The position numbers and the translations under genes are program-made. The notes beneath the pieces are model-generated. The model saw only the letters and a program-made list of their open reading frames with translations. It had not been told where the DNA came from and did not search any database. Shown here piece after piece: positions 24,476 through 35,220 of a stretch of 64,000 nucleotides of DNA. Source of the DNA: Apis mellifera (lineage: Eukaryota > Arthropoda > Insecta > Hymenoptera > Apidae); NCBI RefSeq assembly GCF_003254395.2, contig NC_037644.1, positions 10,024,086 through 10,088,085 of the forward strand, read 5' to 3'. Numbering within the stretch: position 1 is the stretch's first letter; every line of letters begins with the position of its first letter.

Positions 24476-24690
24476 CGTTCTATCGTGTGGAACACACGGC
24501 CTCGCAGCCTCTGTATCTCCCTGTATCGCAATGTGACGGGTGTGTCGGCGGTATATCAGTCCAGACCCGCCAGCCAGCCAGTCATCGTTGACAACGAGAT
24601 ATTAATACAATGCACACGAGTGAGGCGGCCGCGGGAGAGAACGTGCAACCGACTCGCGCCGCTCTCTTTCTAAGCCAGGGCAAGGCTTGG

Positions 24691-27600
24691 AAATTACGAT
24701 GGCCGATAGCAAATGATTAAACGGGATGGAAGGGAAAGGATATCGGATGGGCGAGGATGAGGCTGATGCGATTCTTTTTTTTTTTTTTTTTCTTTCGATA
24801 TTTCACAGTTGTTTGTTTTCTCGAGATTTAATTGTTCGTATGGAAGAATAGTGATCGGAGGAGGATAAGAAGATTTGTGTTTGTGTGCATCGTAAAAATG
24901 TTCGTTTCGAGTTGGTACGATGGTCTTTGCTATTCTATTTTTTGCAATGATGAAGTTAAATTTGTTATTTAGATTCGTTAATTCGTATGGAAATTAGGAG
25001 GGTTTAAAATGTAGAGAAAGAAAAATCTGGGAAACAATTTTGTAGGAATAATTTTTAATAGAATATAATCGATATATCGGTTTATTTATATTTTAATATT
25101 CGATTTTGAAAAATAAATTTTAGACTGGAATAAATTTTTTTGTAATTCGATTAAATTTCTATTAATTATCGGTGTGTCGATCAATTTATATCGAATAAGA
25201 ATGGCAAATTTCGTCCAGACGGTTGTATATTAATAAATTTTATACGATTCAATAAAATATTGTTTGATGATTCGAGGAACGTGTAATAAATGTGTGCAAA
25301 CAAAGAGATAGATAGGTATATAGGCGGATAAGTAAATGACTTTATTCGAGAGTAATGTTGTAAGCCAATTGCAACAATTTGCTAAAATTGATAGTTGCAA
25401 CGAGGGACAAACTGTGATCGCGTGGCGAACGATCGTGCAAATACCGGTCGACAAACTGTACGCAGTGATCCGAGTAAAATTAACCTTATATATACTTACG
25501 TATTACATTTTCCATTTTACAACGGCAAAGGAAATATACACGTGAGAATACAGGTTGATTTATGAAACTAGTTAACGTGGATACAATCTTTCAAACTTAC
25601 TTAAACTTACAGAATACAAAGATTTTTATTGTACTGTGTTTTATACTTTTCTTGTATTTTTAATAATACTTTTACATTAAATTGTTCGTGGATCGTTAAA
25701 AAGAAAGCGTTTTTCTTTTTTTAATATTCTGTCTAAAAAGGAAGTAATTCGAAGGAAAAGAAAATTCTAACGAACATTTTATCAATCGAACGATCATTTA
25801 ATTTTTCCATGTATATAATCGAATACACGATACAGAAGTAGTCTATGGAGAAAACGAAAGATAGGATTAAAACAAATTTTGCTTCGAGCGAAACCGATTG
25901 TTGCCAAGGAAACGAACAAAATTCGATTGGAAATGTCGCGACTAACGTGTCCCCTATTCGATTCATTCCTCGAACCCCGTCGATCGTTGCCGTTGGATTT
26001 TTCCTTTCGGTCACCCAGTAGATGTAACGAGCGGAATATTCGCTCAATTCGAAAGTGATTGTGTGCTCCCTCCGCTGTAAATAGCGACCTTGGTTCTCCA
26101 TGCTGCAAACTTCAAGGCTATTGCAATCGGGTTGCACGAGTGGGTGGCTGTAAACGATGTCGCAGGAGGGGAGATAAGGGTGCATTCACATCGTCTGCCG
26201 GAGATCCACGCGTACCGCTTTATCTGCCATCTGTCGGTATCAACTGTTTATCGCCAGATAACGGCGTAATGCCGCTTATTCCCGGACGTGGAGCGCGCTT
26301 ATGCGTTTCCCTTCGGTGAAAATTCCAAAAAGTTTTTCTCGCTTCGGGACAAAATCGAGTGACTGTGTTCCTCCTCTCATCGTGGAGGAGGATATTTCAT
26401 CCGGTTGAAAAACGGGGAATATTCGTGCGTGGGCTTGGCTTCGAGGGGATGATAATAACGAGAGAAAATTTATTGGAACGTTGCACGTTGATAACTTTTA
26501 CAGCTACATTGTGTTATCAGCAGCTCCGTTTCTTCGTTTTACGATCTGTATTTATTAAACGATCGTATGAATATATTCACGGAAAGAAGACCGTACCGTT
26601 TATATTCCGTGGCCCTGATATCGCGGCCTAAGTTTGATTAAGTGGATCCTCGTGGTTTTTCCTCTATCGGCGTAGAGGATACGGGGGGATAAGGTTTTCG
26701 TACGCGAGCGTATTTGAATTTACCGCCAATTTCTCACCGGCCAATTGCGTTTCTACGGTAGATAAGGTAAATTTGATGAGCGGGAACGGACGTCTTATTT
26801 AAGTTTACGATGTACGTAAAATTTTTTATTTCGCAGGAATCTATTATAGTTTTCTATCTATCTGTCTATCTATCTATATATATTTTTTTTTTCGTGAATT
26901 ATTTAAGTTTATGATGATGGAAATTTAATATTTTTTATTTGTTGTTAAATTATATACGATATTTCTCTTTCTACCAAATGTATAATATTTTCTTCCTTTA
27001 TTTTAACTTGGTATAATATATTATACCGGACAAAGGAAGAAGGAATACGCGTACTGTACTTTCTGTGTACGAAATAACTGCAGTTTAAACGTGTACAGCG
27101 AGCATTTTTGCGGTCTCGGCTCACGTCAATCAGTAGACGATCCACGCGAAACCGCACGCAATCTCCATCCGTGTAGGGCCAGCCAGCATCTGGCCAACGC
27201 ACACGGCCGTGACGCGTGTGGATACATGGCTGTATACGGAACGTAAAACGGATCGTATGCGAACACTTTGGTGTCAAGTGAACATGACGATCGTCGTGTT
27301 TTTTAACCTTTGGTGGTGTGGGCCTTGAGTCGGTTCGGGCGCAAGCGAAATTTCACTCTCAAAGTGACGTCATTCTTACGTATTTTTGATCATTATCGAA
27401 GAAACTTTTCGATGGAAATTTCAATTTGAAAAATCATTGGAGACGTTAGTCAACTTTTCAACGATCAATTATTGAAAAGAAATTAACAGAAGGTTGAAAT
27501 AGAAATAAGCAACGCATTGGATCATTAATGATGGCTTTTAACAATTGGATTAATTATTATAAAAGATAAACGAAGATTTTAAGTGAGATGAATCATCAAA

Positions 27601-28259
27601 AAAGAATCTTTCAAATTAATTTGAATAAATTATTGGATAAACGAAGATCATAGTTAAAAATTGAGATTTATGAGAAATACAAGTGAAGAGAGAATTTACC
27701 GCATCGATGGTGTATTTTGCTTGTCCCGTACCACTATGGAATTATTATTTAGTCTTGGATATAAAGTGCTCCACGCCACGGCGGAAGTTAAGGGAACGGC
27801 CATCCGTGAAAGGGGTCGCCCCGTGGAGAACACTTGTTCGCTCCTGAGATCGCTCTTGTAACTTGTAAAAGGTTAAGCTCCTCCGTCGCCTTATAATATA
27901 ATTCCCTTTTCCACTTTTCAAACACTGCAAATATTGAACCGAAATATTCTTCAACGATAATTCAACAATACGATAATATTAACCTTTTCAACTTGTATTA
28001 TTCCTAATTCCTTCTTAAAAACAATCTCTTAAAATTTCGAAAAGCACAAAATTCAATTCAATTCAACAAAATAATCTAAAATACATATCTTCCCCTCTCT
28101 TCTATAAACCATTAAAAATAACTCGTCGAAGCACCAACGATCAGCTCTCCTTCCTCCTCGTTTTCCCCTCCGCATATTCCTCGAATCAATTCTCGTAACC
28201 TTCCGAGTACACGGAACATTCCGAGCCGAGCGAGCACTGTAATTTCTCCGATTCCCAGT
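24691..28259. other. Spacer with two GC-richer patches
   Basis: No gene is seen. 24770-26000 is AT-rich. 26050-26330 and 26980-27300 are CpG-richer and give open frames of 86-110 codons with no domain. A CTAT tetranucleotide run lies at 26854-26882. 27360-28240 is AT-rich again. Confidence 0.65.
26854..26882. repeat. (CTAT)n microsatellite
   Basis: Imperfect tetranucleotide repeat of CTAT with one CTGT unit, ending in TA steps and a T-run. Confidence 0.85.
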
Positions 28260-28560
28260 AATCTGAGTGACACCAGCAGCGATAACAATTACCGCCTCCT
28301 ATCTTGCCCGATGCTTTAATCTTCTCGCGAGGCGTGTATACCCGCCGTACATCCTCCTGCGCTCCCAGCTGCCGATTTCATTCCGCCGGGAACCCGAGCT
28401 CGGCCGGTATCGAGAGGCGATCGGCGCATCCGGTGACTCGAGGCGAGAATTCGTCGAGCAACGACACCGGAAACGGCACGCGGTCGCAGGAAATCGGTGA
28501 TACGCGTACGTTGTAGAGGAGAAGTACACCCTAGAACTAGTTTTCGCGCTTCCTCCTCGT
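28260..28560. other. CpG-rich patch
   Basis: GC/CpG-rich interval with TCTCGCGAGG (28324-28333) and arginine-rich open frames on both strands, none recognisable. Confidence 0.5.
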
Positions 28561-28636
28561 GGATAATCGTAATTAATCATTTTAATTGGATCGGAAGAAA
28601 CGCAATTTTAAGTGCTATCTTAACGATAATAACCGT

Positions 28637-29005
28637 GATCAATATTAATATATATATGTGTATTAAGAAAAGGGAAGGAAAGTGTAATAATTTTATACAT
28701 TTTATGAATTTGTAGATAAAAGATGTAATAAGATATTTAAGGAGAATATTTTTATTAATATCATGATCAATATTGATTAATATATATTAAGAAGAGGAAA
28801 GGAAAGTATAATTTTATGAATTCCTGGTTAAAAAAAGATGTAATAAGATATTTAAAGAGAATATTTTTATTAATACCATGATCAATATTGATTAATATAT
28901 ACATATATTAAGAAGAGGAAAGGAAAATAGTAATAATTTTACGAATTCGTATTTCTGTATTAAGAAAAGATGTAATGAGACGTTTAAGGAGAAAATTTTT
29001 TTTTT
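28637..29005. repeat. Tandem repeat, three units of 115-128 bp
   Basis: Units begin with GATCAATATT at 28637, 28765 and 28880. Each has ATTAAGAAGAGGAAAGGAAA or a variant, AATTTTATGAATT, AAAGATGTAATAAGATATTT and a closing AGAATATTTTTATTAAT. The second and third units are closest to each other. AT-rich, without a sustained frame. Confidence 0.8.
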
Positions 29006-30100
29006 ATTTCCCAAGATATTACAAGAGTGTTTCATCAATTTATATCATATATCACATTTATTGGTTTTTCCGCTTACCTGTACACCACGTATCCTCTTAT
29101 CTTAGCGGACACAATTTACATTCCTCGGCAGAATGTACCACGTTGCATTGACTATAAATCTAAAAAACAATAAGGAAGAGAGAGCCGGGCGTTTAAATAT
29201 TTTTTAAACAAATGAGAAACGAGCGGGTCTAAATCTCTCGAGGCGTATCTTCTCGAGAAACGGAAGTTGAAGGCGCAGGAAACGGCAAACAGCGTCGTCT
29301 TCGACGGATGAGGTATCTCGCGATCATGTCGAGTCCGGCTGTTAATTATCGCACGTCCAGATCCTATAACCGTTGTCGAGTATCGGTATTTCGATGGTTT
29401 ATAACGCGGCCTGACGGTTTTCGCGTTCGTAAATCGTTGCGAGCGGATAAGGCGGTTGGGCGAGGCGGAAACTAATCGAATAGCCACCCTGTACACCCAC
29501 CCACCCTCTCCCCCTTTGAACGGCCACTGCCCGATATCCCATTCCGTTTCGTTTCATCGCGGTTTCCTTCTATCAATTATTTCGAATCTGAGATCGTGAC
29601 TTATAAATCCACGGAATGAGGATCCACGCCGCGTTATTATCCCATCTCCTCAAAGGCTGATGACCGGCGTTATAATCTCGTTTGGCGAGGAAATACAAAC
29701 CGAACTGCTACCTACCGTCTTCTGAAGATGACGGTTAATCATAATTATAAATAATTTTGTTGGTTTCGTTTGCGAGTATCTTGATCAGTGATTTTACCTT
29801 ATTATTATTATTATTATTATTATATATCATTCTCGTGCACGTATAACACATTTATCATTTTGTTAATAATAAAACCGTGAAATTCTTTTTTCGAATAGCA
29901 AACGGAATAATCAAGAAATATTGCGTAATAAGTGTTCTCTTAATTTTCAATAATTCAATAATCGTCGTAACATATTCGTTATATAACGTGTATATAATTG
30001 TGAGAATTTTATAATTTATAAAAGAAAAAAAAAATTGCTAAACATTTGATCCGTCTAATTTCTGTCGAATCAGGATTGTTGCATTAATAATAATAGCAGC
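29006..30100. other. Mixed spacer
   Basis: No gene is seen. 29150-29520 is GC-richer and gives a 114-codon minus-strand frame without a domain. A TTA trinucleotide run lies at 29799-29822. CACCCTGTA (29485-29493) matches the end of the mariner-type element but is too short to call. Confidence 0.65.
29799..29822. repeat. (TTA)8 microsatellite
   Basis: Uninterrupted TTA repeat. Confidence 0.9.
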
Positions 30101-30960
30101 TGGATAGACGTCATGGCGTCAGAGACGAGTCTCGAGGTCGTTCGCACTCGGAGCGACTAGGAGCGAGCAGAACCGCAGACTTTGCGTACTCCAATTATAA
30201 TGGAATTAAGGTCGCGCGATGTGTCGTAATTATTCGTCTGAATAACGCGCAACAGGATTTCGTTGCGGTCGTAACGAGCGTATCGGCTTGTGCAACCGGT
30301 ATTAGTTTACTCTCCTCCAAAGGAGTTTTATTTTCTATCGGAGAGAACGTGCCCCCGATCTTCAACGTTATGCGTTCGACAAACAAACTCTCGAGAATTC
30401 AATTCAATTCTCTTCCAACTTCGAAATTATACAGCGAAGAATTGTGGATTTGGAAAAATTTCCATCAGAAAATTGATTGATTAATCGATCAGATGAACGA
30501 GACTTTGAAAAAAGAGAGGGGATAAGAATGTAATATTCAGTATTAAAAAAAAAGAATTACTTTTTTCGAAAACATATAATTATTCGATATTTCGAGTGAA
30601 TGCGAGAAAATGGAATTAAAACTTGAAAATATTTAATTCGTGTTATAACAGTATATTTAAGTACGTAATATTCGTAAGTATCAGTTTTTGAAGAAGGAAA
30701 AGCATAATTCATTCGCTACAAATCATTTCGACAAAGTCGTTGTTGCACGTCATCCTCGTAAGTAGAACCCATTCGGGATGCAGCTCGAAACTCTCGCCTA
30801 ATTTCCTCGTGGCACCGATGTATAATAATATATTCCTCCTTTGTCTCCTGTCTTCTCGAGAGATCCTTTCCTCGGTCCCCGTAGGACGTTACTCTTTGTC
30901 CGTGTTGCCTCTCTTTGTTCTTGCGGGACAATATAAGTCCGAGCACAATAAATTTGCTTC
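30101..30960. other. Mixed spacer with possible start-site motifs
   Basis: A GC-richer segment at 30100-30400 begins with two CRE-like half sites (ACGTCA and GCGTCA, 30107-30121). 30420-30730 is AT-rich and contains TATATTTA (30652-30659) 31 bp upstream of a TCAGTT initiator (A at 30683). No gene is recognised. Confidence 0.6.
30652..30686 (+). promoter_or_regulatory. Possible TATA-like box plus initiator
   Basis: TATATTTAA starts at 30652 and TCAGTT matches the initiator consensus with its A at 30683, exactly 31 bases on. TATATTTA is a weak TATA variant and the context is AT-rich, so this may be chance. Confidence 0.17.
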
Positions 30961-31005
30961 GCCTCGCCTCGCCTCGCCTCGCCCCGCCTCGCCTCGCCCC
31001 GCCTC
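30961..31005. repeat. (GCCTC)9 pentanucleotide array
   Basis: Nine consecutive units of GCCTC or GCCCC (units five and eight carry GCCCC). It is GC-rich and CpG-dense and runs directly into three CTCGCGAG palindromes. The proline/arginine/serine reading frame across it is a by-product. Confidence 0.9.
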
Positions 31006-31042
31006 TCGCGAGTCTTCTCCTCGCGAGGAGTATCCTCGCGAG
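31005..31042. promoter_or_regulatory. Three CTCGCGAG palindromes at 15 bp spacing
   Basis: CTCGCGAG occurs at 31005-31012, 31020-31027 and 31035-31042, each start exactly 15 bp after the last. The middle copy is the centre of the 14 bp palindrome CTCCTCGCGAGGAG (31017-31030). The first is preceded by T, giving TCTCGCGAG, nearly the full TCTCGCGAGA promoter motif that BANP binds in vertebrates. Function in insects is inference. Confidence 0.45.
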
Positions 31043-33380
31043 TGTCAGGGGTGCAGCTAATAAGGCGGCTTTTTATTAAGCTGGAAACGCCGGAAAAGCG
31101 CGCCTTTTTCTAATAACGATGGAAAAAAAGAAAAAAAAAGAACTGCTCCCCCTTGGCTTGCGATACACGCAATTAATTCGACGGGCAAACTCGACCGGCA
31201 ACTCGACGTATATACCTGTTACCTACCTGCTTATGAATATTCAATCGTGTCAAGGTAATCACACGGTGTTCGTGGTAATTTTGAAAGAAGACTTGGATGG
31301 CTTGTTGCGCTCCTCGTGTTCTTCGTTTTTTTCTTTCTTTCTTTCTTTTTTTTTTTTTTTTTTTTCTTCCTTTTTTTCCTCCTTCAGAATTATCTGGAAC
31401 GAGGAATAGGAGAGGAGTTGTGACGAGTTAGATGTTCTCTTAAAATTGATTAAGATTTATAATTAATAATAATGCGGCAACCGGTTAGTTTGAAGCGTGT
31501 CGAGAATTAATAAAATGACGTTTTTTTTTTTTTCCCCCTCCGTGTTTGCGAAGCGATGATAAATCAAGTATTTGAAATTAGTATGGGAAAGTAGCAAGTA
31601 ATTAAAGAAACGTATAAGTGAATTTATTAATAGGTGCTAATTTAATATGCTCGTGTCACGTATGAAAGTACCTGGAGTTGATAATCACGTGGCGCTAGTG
31701 TCGCGCATCGGTCGATGTAGTGTTAAGAAGATGGTAGTAGAGAAGTGATGAAATCTTTAAATTTTACTAGAAAATTATTATAGAGATATGTGACTGATTT
31801 TTATGCAATCGAAACAATGTTTAAATATTCATTAATATATTATTCGAGAAAATTGTGTAGTAATTTGCAAAATATCCTTGCGATATATAATATTGTACAT
31901 AACAATTGGACCGAAAGAAAAAGTATATTCTACAACAAAATGGTTTTATTACACTTTTAAGAAGATAAGCTAGTCATATTTACGGAACACCCTATACGTG
32001 TACTTAGATATTTTCTCCTCTTCTGTCTGGCCGTTGTCATCCACGCGGCCTCCTGATAACACTTATCACTGCAACGTAGACGAAGATAAAAAGTTTGTTT
32101 GGTACAATCGTTGGTACACCACCTTTCCTCGTAATCTCGTTGGAAAATGTAAAATTAACGTTAACCATATTCATTTCACGAAACGCTTTTTCCCCGATAG
32201 TTTGCCGAATGCCGCCAATATTTCCCCCATCTCCTTTTCATTTTCATTTTCGCCGTTTCTCTTTCTCGCTTTTTCTTTCTTTTTCTTTCTTTCTTTTTTT
32301 TTTTTTTTTTTAATATTTTCAACGGCCATTGAACAGCGACCACACGGAAAACGAATTTATTAGCAGGCAGTCACGTGCTCCGAATGCGCCTATTTATCAC
32401 ACCGCGTTATCAGCGCAGCTGCCGCGCTCCGCTATCAACAGAATGCCGAAACGCCACGCCATTCGCAGACTTTTTGGGCGTGACCTCCTGAATTCCATGA
32501 ATTTCATTGCGACGAACTTCGTACTATGCCGATAAACTGCGTCACCTCGCTCGTTAAACTTTTTACTTTCGCTTTTTTTTTTTTTTTATTTCTCGCTTGG
32601 TTAATTATCGGGATGCTCATCCTCGTTACCATTTTATAGCGCATTTCATTCTCGACGATGGTGTAAAATGCCGTATGCGAATTTTCTACGAAAAACGTAT
32701 GCAGATGTTGTTGAAATTTTTCAATGTGTAGCAATTTTTTCTTTTTTTTGGTAGTTTTGAAGCAACACACATATATATATATAAATATATGCTTAATGGA
32801 TAAATTTGTAATGGAAATTAATATTTTATGATTTTCTTCGTAATATACATAGTCATTCCGTATAATAATTTCTTATAGGCTAATATATAAGTATATAATT
32901 TATAATTAATTATTGTTATTTCATATATTATTTTACGATTCTCTTTGAAATATACGTGTGATTAATTTGTCTGAAAATTATACTATATATTAGTGTAGTG
33001 TTATTTCACGTAATGTAATATTTTATTTGTAGTATTAACTTTACAGTACATTTGCCTCCAAAATTTTCCTTGATAATTGGTGTTCAATAAACAATATCTT
33101 AAAAAATTATGCAAATACTCAAACAGTCACTATCGTAGACACCAATCCTCTTCTCTTTCTAACATTTGTTCTCGACTAGCCCAATAATCCCAAGTAAAAC
33201 CTAACTTTAAAATTTTTAAAAATCTGAACCAAAGATGACCAATATACCGAACACAAACTCCACCGATGCACAAATATTAATTTTGCCTGGCAAAAGAAAA
33301 AAAAACGATTCGTCCACGAATTTAACAATCCGGGATCGACCTCGCAGCCAATAAAACAAATTTTTCCGCGCAATTAGTAA
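31043..33380. other. Mostly AT-rich spacer
   Basis: No gene is seen. It contains T-runs near 31347-31366 and 32294-32311, the third CTCF-like 18-mer (31687-31704) and GGAACACCCTATA (31984-31996), a weak resemblance to the mariner-type terminus. 32340-32560 is somewhat GC-richer. 32760-33180 is strongly AT-rich. Confidence 0.7.
31687..31704 (+). promoter_or_regulatory. CTCF-like 18-mer, copy 3 of 3
   Basis: Identical to the copies at 489 and 6854 over 18 bases and in the same orientation. The preceding C makes CACGTGGCGCTAG, as in copy 1. Confidence 0.45.
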
Positions 33381-33960
33381 AACAGGATCGAAAAAATGCA
33401 CACCGCCCCAGCTGGCCGTAGAAACAGGTCTTCGAACAACTTTACCAACAAACTGCACGGCCGTGCTTTTTATTTTCGAAACGGATCCAACCCCAAACGC
33501 CCGTCTTTCTTCTGTCCCTGTCCCCGTTTCTTCCGCGAAAACCGGTACGGATTTACGGATGGTCGAACGAGCGGCGTTCGCAATTGGGGGGACCTCGTGG
33601 TCGTGGCTCGGCGATCGGCCGCGCCACACGAATAATAATCGGAAATCGGCGGTAACCGACGGCGGATAGCCGTGGTATATTCTCGACACGGGGTCGTATC
33701 GTGTCGGTGGTGGGTATTACGACTGATTGTGAGCACAATGCCGGTAATATCTCGTGATTTAGTGGCGGGTGCGGCTAGATAGCCAACACCAGGCCTGTTC
33801 CATTACTCGCCTCGAACCAACCTCTTCCTCCTCCTCCTCCTCCTCGTCGGACTTATTCTTCCCCCTTCTATCTCTTCCTTCTAAATCTTTTCAATGGAAA
33901 AGAGTGGACACTCGTCGTCGTAAAATCGAGACCCGGAGGAACGCGGGTGTCGCGTAAATA
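33381..33960. other. CpG-rich patch
   Basis: GC/CpG-rich interval with overlapping open frames on both strands (up to 157 codons) that mirror each other and lack domains. A TCC trinucleotide run is at 33824-33846. Confidence 0.5.
33824..33846. repeat. (TCC)n microsatellite
   Basis: About seven TCC units; it encodes the serine run of the overlapping frame. Confidence 0.9.
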
Positions 33961-34800
33961 CGAGATTCAACGCGACGAGAAGTCGTCGGGAATCGCGCAC
34001 CCTTTCGACCTTTCGTAGGTATCGATGATTGTTGGTGATTCCCACTACGACGAGATTCCCCCATACTTGGGGAATTTTTTTTCAGGTAATTCCACCGTGG
34101 ATTTTCGTGGATTTTTTTTTCGAATGTGATTGAGTTTCGCGTCGTGAAAGGCTGATGGAAGGACGACGATTATTTTTGAAGAGGAATGTTGAAGGTGTAG
34201 GTATGTGTAACTTGATTGGATGTAGATTTTATCTGTAGAATTTTTTTCTTTTTTTTCTTTTTGTGATCGAAGCAATGCGTTTTGAAAGCGTTTTTTAGTA
34301 GTTGTTATCTTCAAGCAAGATATCTCTTCCTATGTCAGATTGATTATTACTTTCTTATTTATTTCGCTTTTCCATTTTACATTTCAAATTTAAATTATTA
34401 AATAGACGAAAGTAAATAGTTTTATCTAAGAAAAATATGGTTAGTCAAAAGTTATATTACAATATTTCGTTATAATTTTCCATTTATATTGAATATTTTA
34501 TGTAGATCTATTAATGCATTCATCTTCTCAGAAAAGTCAAAGCAATTAAATTCTCAACTCTGTGTAAAATCACATTTCGAAATAGAAGTACAAATATCAA
34601 ATCAAATAATTCTATACTTGTCTATTACTTTTTTTTCTTCAAATAAACTCAACAAGATTTCTTTTTCCAAGTAAAAATGAAAGAAATGCGACAACAACGA
34701 ACACATCTTCCTGTCTTTCTTTCATCTTTTTAAATATCTTTTTTTTTTTTACAAAGTACAACGAGAGATCGAAAAATTAAATCGAGTAAAGACTAGAATC
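33961..34800. other. AT-rich spacer
   Basis: No gene is seen. T- and A-runs and short frames only. Confidence 0.7.
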
Positions 34801-34986
34801 GGAGATGAGACACGCGAGACAACAGTTTTTCGCGAGCTTGTTCTCCAGCAGATTTATCAGAGTGGCCGCGATGTCTGCGGGTTTATCAAGATCCGGCCGC
34901 TCGCTCTCTTTCCTCGGTGTGTTTTTATCGCGTCGGCCAGGTGCTTCTGGGCCGCGCGTGGGTGTTGACGGAATTTTCGGTAGCAC

Positions 34987-35014
34987 GTGCACGCGTGCAG
35001 TCTGCCGCGTGCAC
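34987..35014. other. GC-rich hairpin, 12 bp stem with one bulge
   Basis: The outer arms GTGCACGCG (34987-34995) and CGCGTGCAC (35006-35014) pair perfectly. Between them T 34996 is a bulge, GCA (34997-34999) pairs with TGC (35003-35005), and GTC is the loop. Alternating purine-pyrimidine tracts cover 34983-34999 and 35006-35019, so Z-DNA is also possible. It is shorter than a microRNA precursor. Confidence 0.6.
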
Positions 35015-35106
35015 ACGCGGAGTTAGCTACTGTGCGCGACATAAATAACTTTCGATAAGCCCCCACGGGACAGGCTCTCGCTACCAATCTTGCCCACGTT
35101 CGGTAA

Positions 35107-35124
35107 CGGCGAAATATTTCGCCG
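35107..35124. other. 18 bp perfect palindrome
   Basis: CGGCGAAATATTTCGCCG equals its reverse complement. It could be a symmetric protein-binding site; no factor is assigned. Confidence 0.5.
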
Positions 35125-35220
35125 ATACTGGATATATCTGCTCTGCCTCTGAACCATTGAAAAATCAATCCACGCTCCCTCATCTCGTGAAATTTCTTCT
35201 GACGATGAAAACATGTAATT

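Larger units (their letters stand above)
24121..24690. other. CpG-rich patch with microsatellites
   Basis: GC-richer interval with an AAG/AGG repeat (24325-24362) and a GA repeat (24452-24475). An initiator-like ATCAGTCC near 24554-24561 sits in a CpG-rich context without a TATA box. Open frames across the repeats have no recognisable product. Confidence 0.5.
34801..35220. other. CpG-rich patch with strong secondary structure
   Basis: GC/CpG-rich interval containing the 28-base hairpin (34987-35014), alternating purine-pyrimidine tracts and an 18 bp palindrome (35107-35124). Open frames on both strands (up to 108 codons) have no recognisable domain. Confidence 0.5.

Noticed and set aside
24552..24590. 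Initiator ATCAGTCC in a CpG-rich patch as a TATA-less promoter
   Set aside because: No downstream promoter element matching RGWYV at +28 to +32; one five-base initiator match is not enough.
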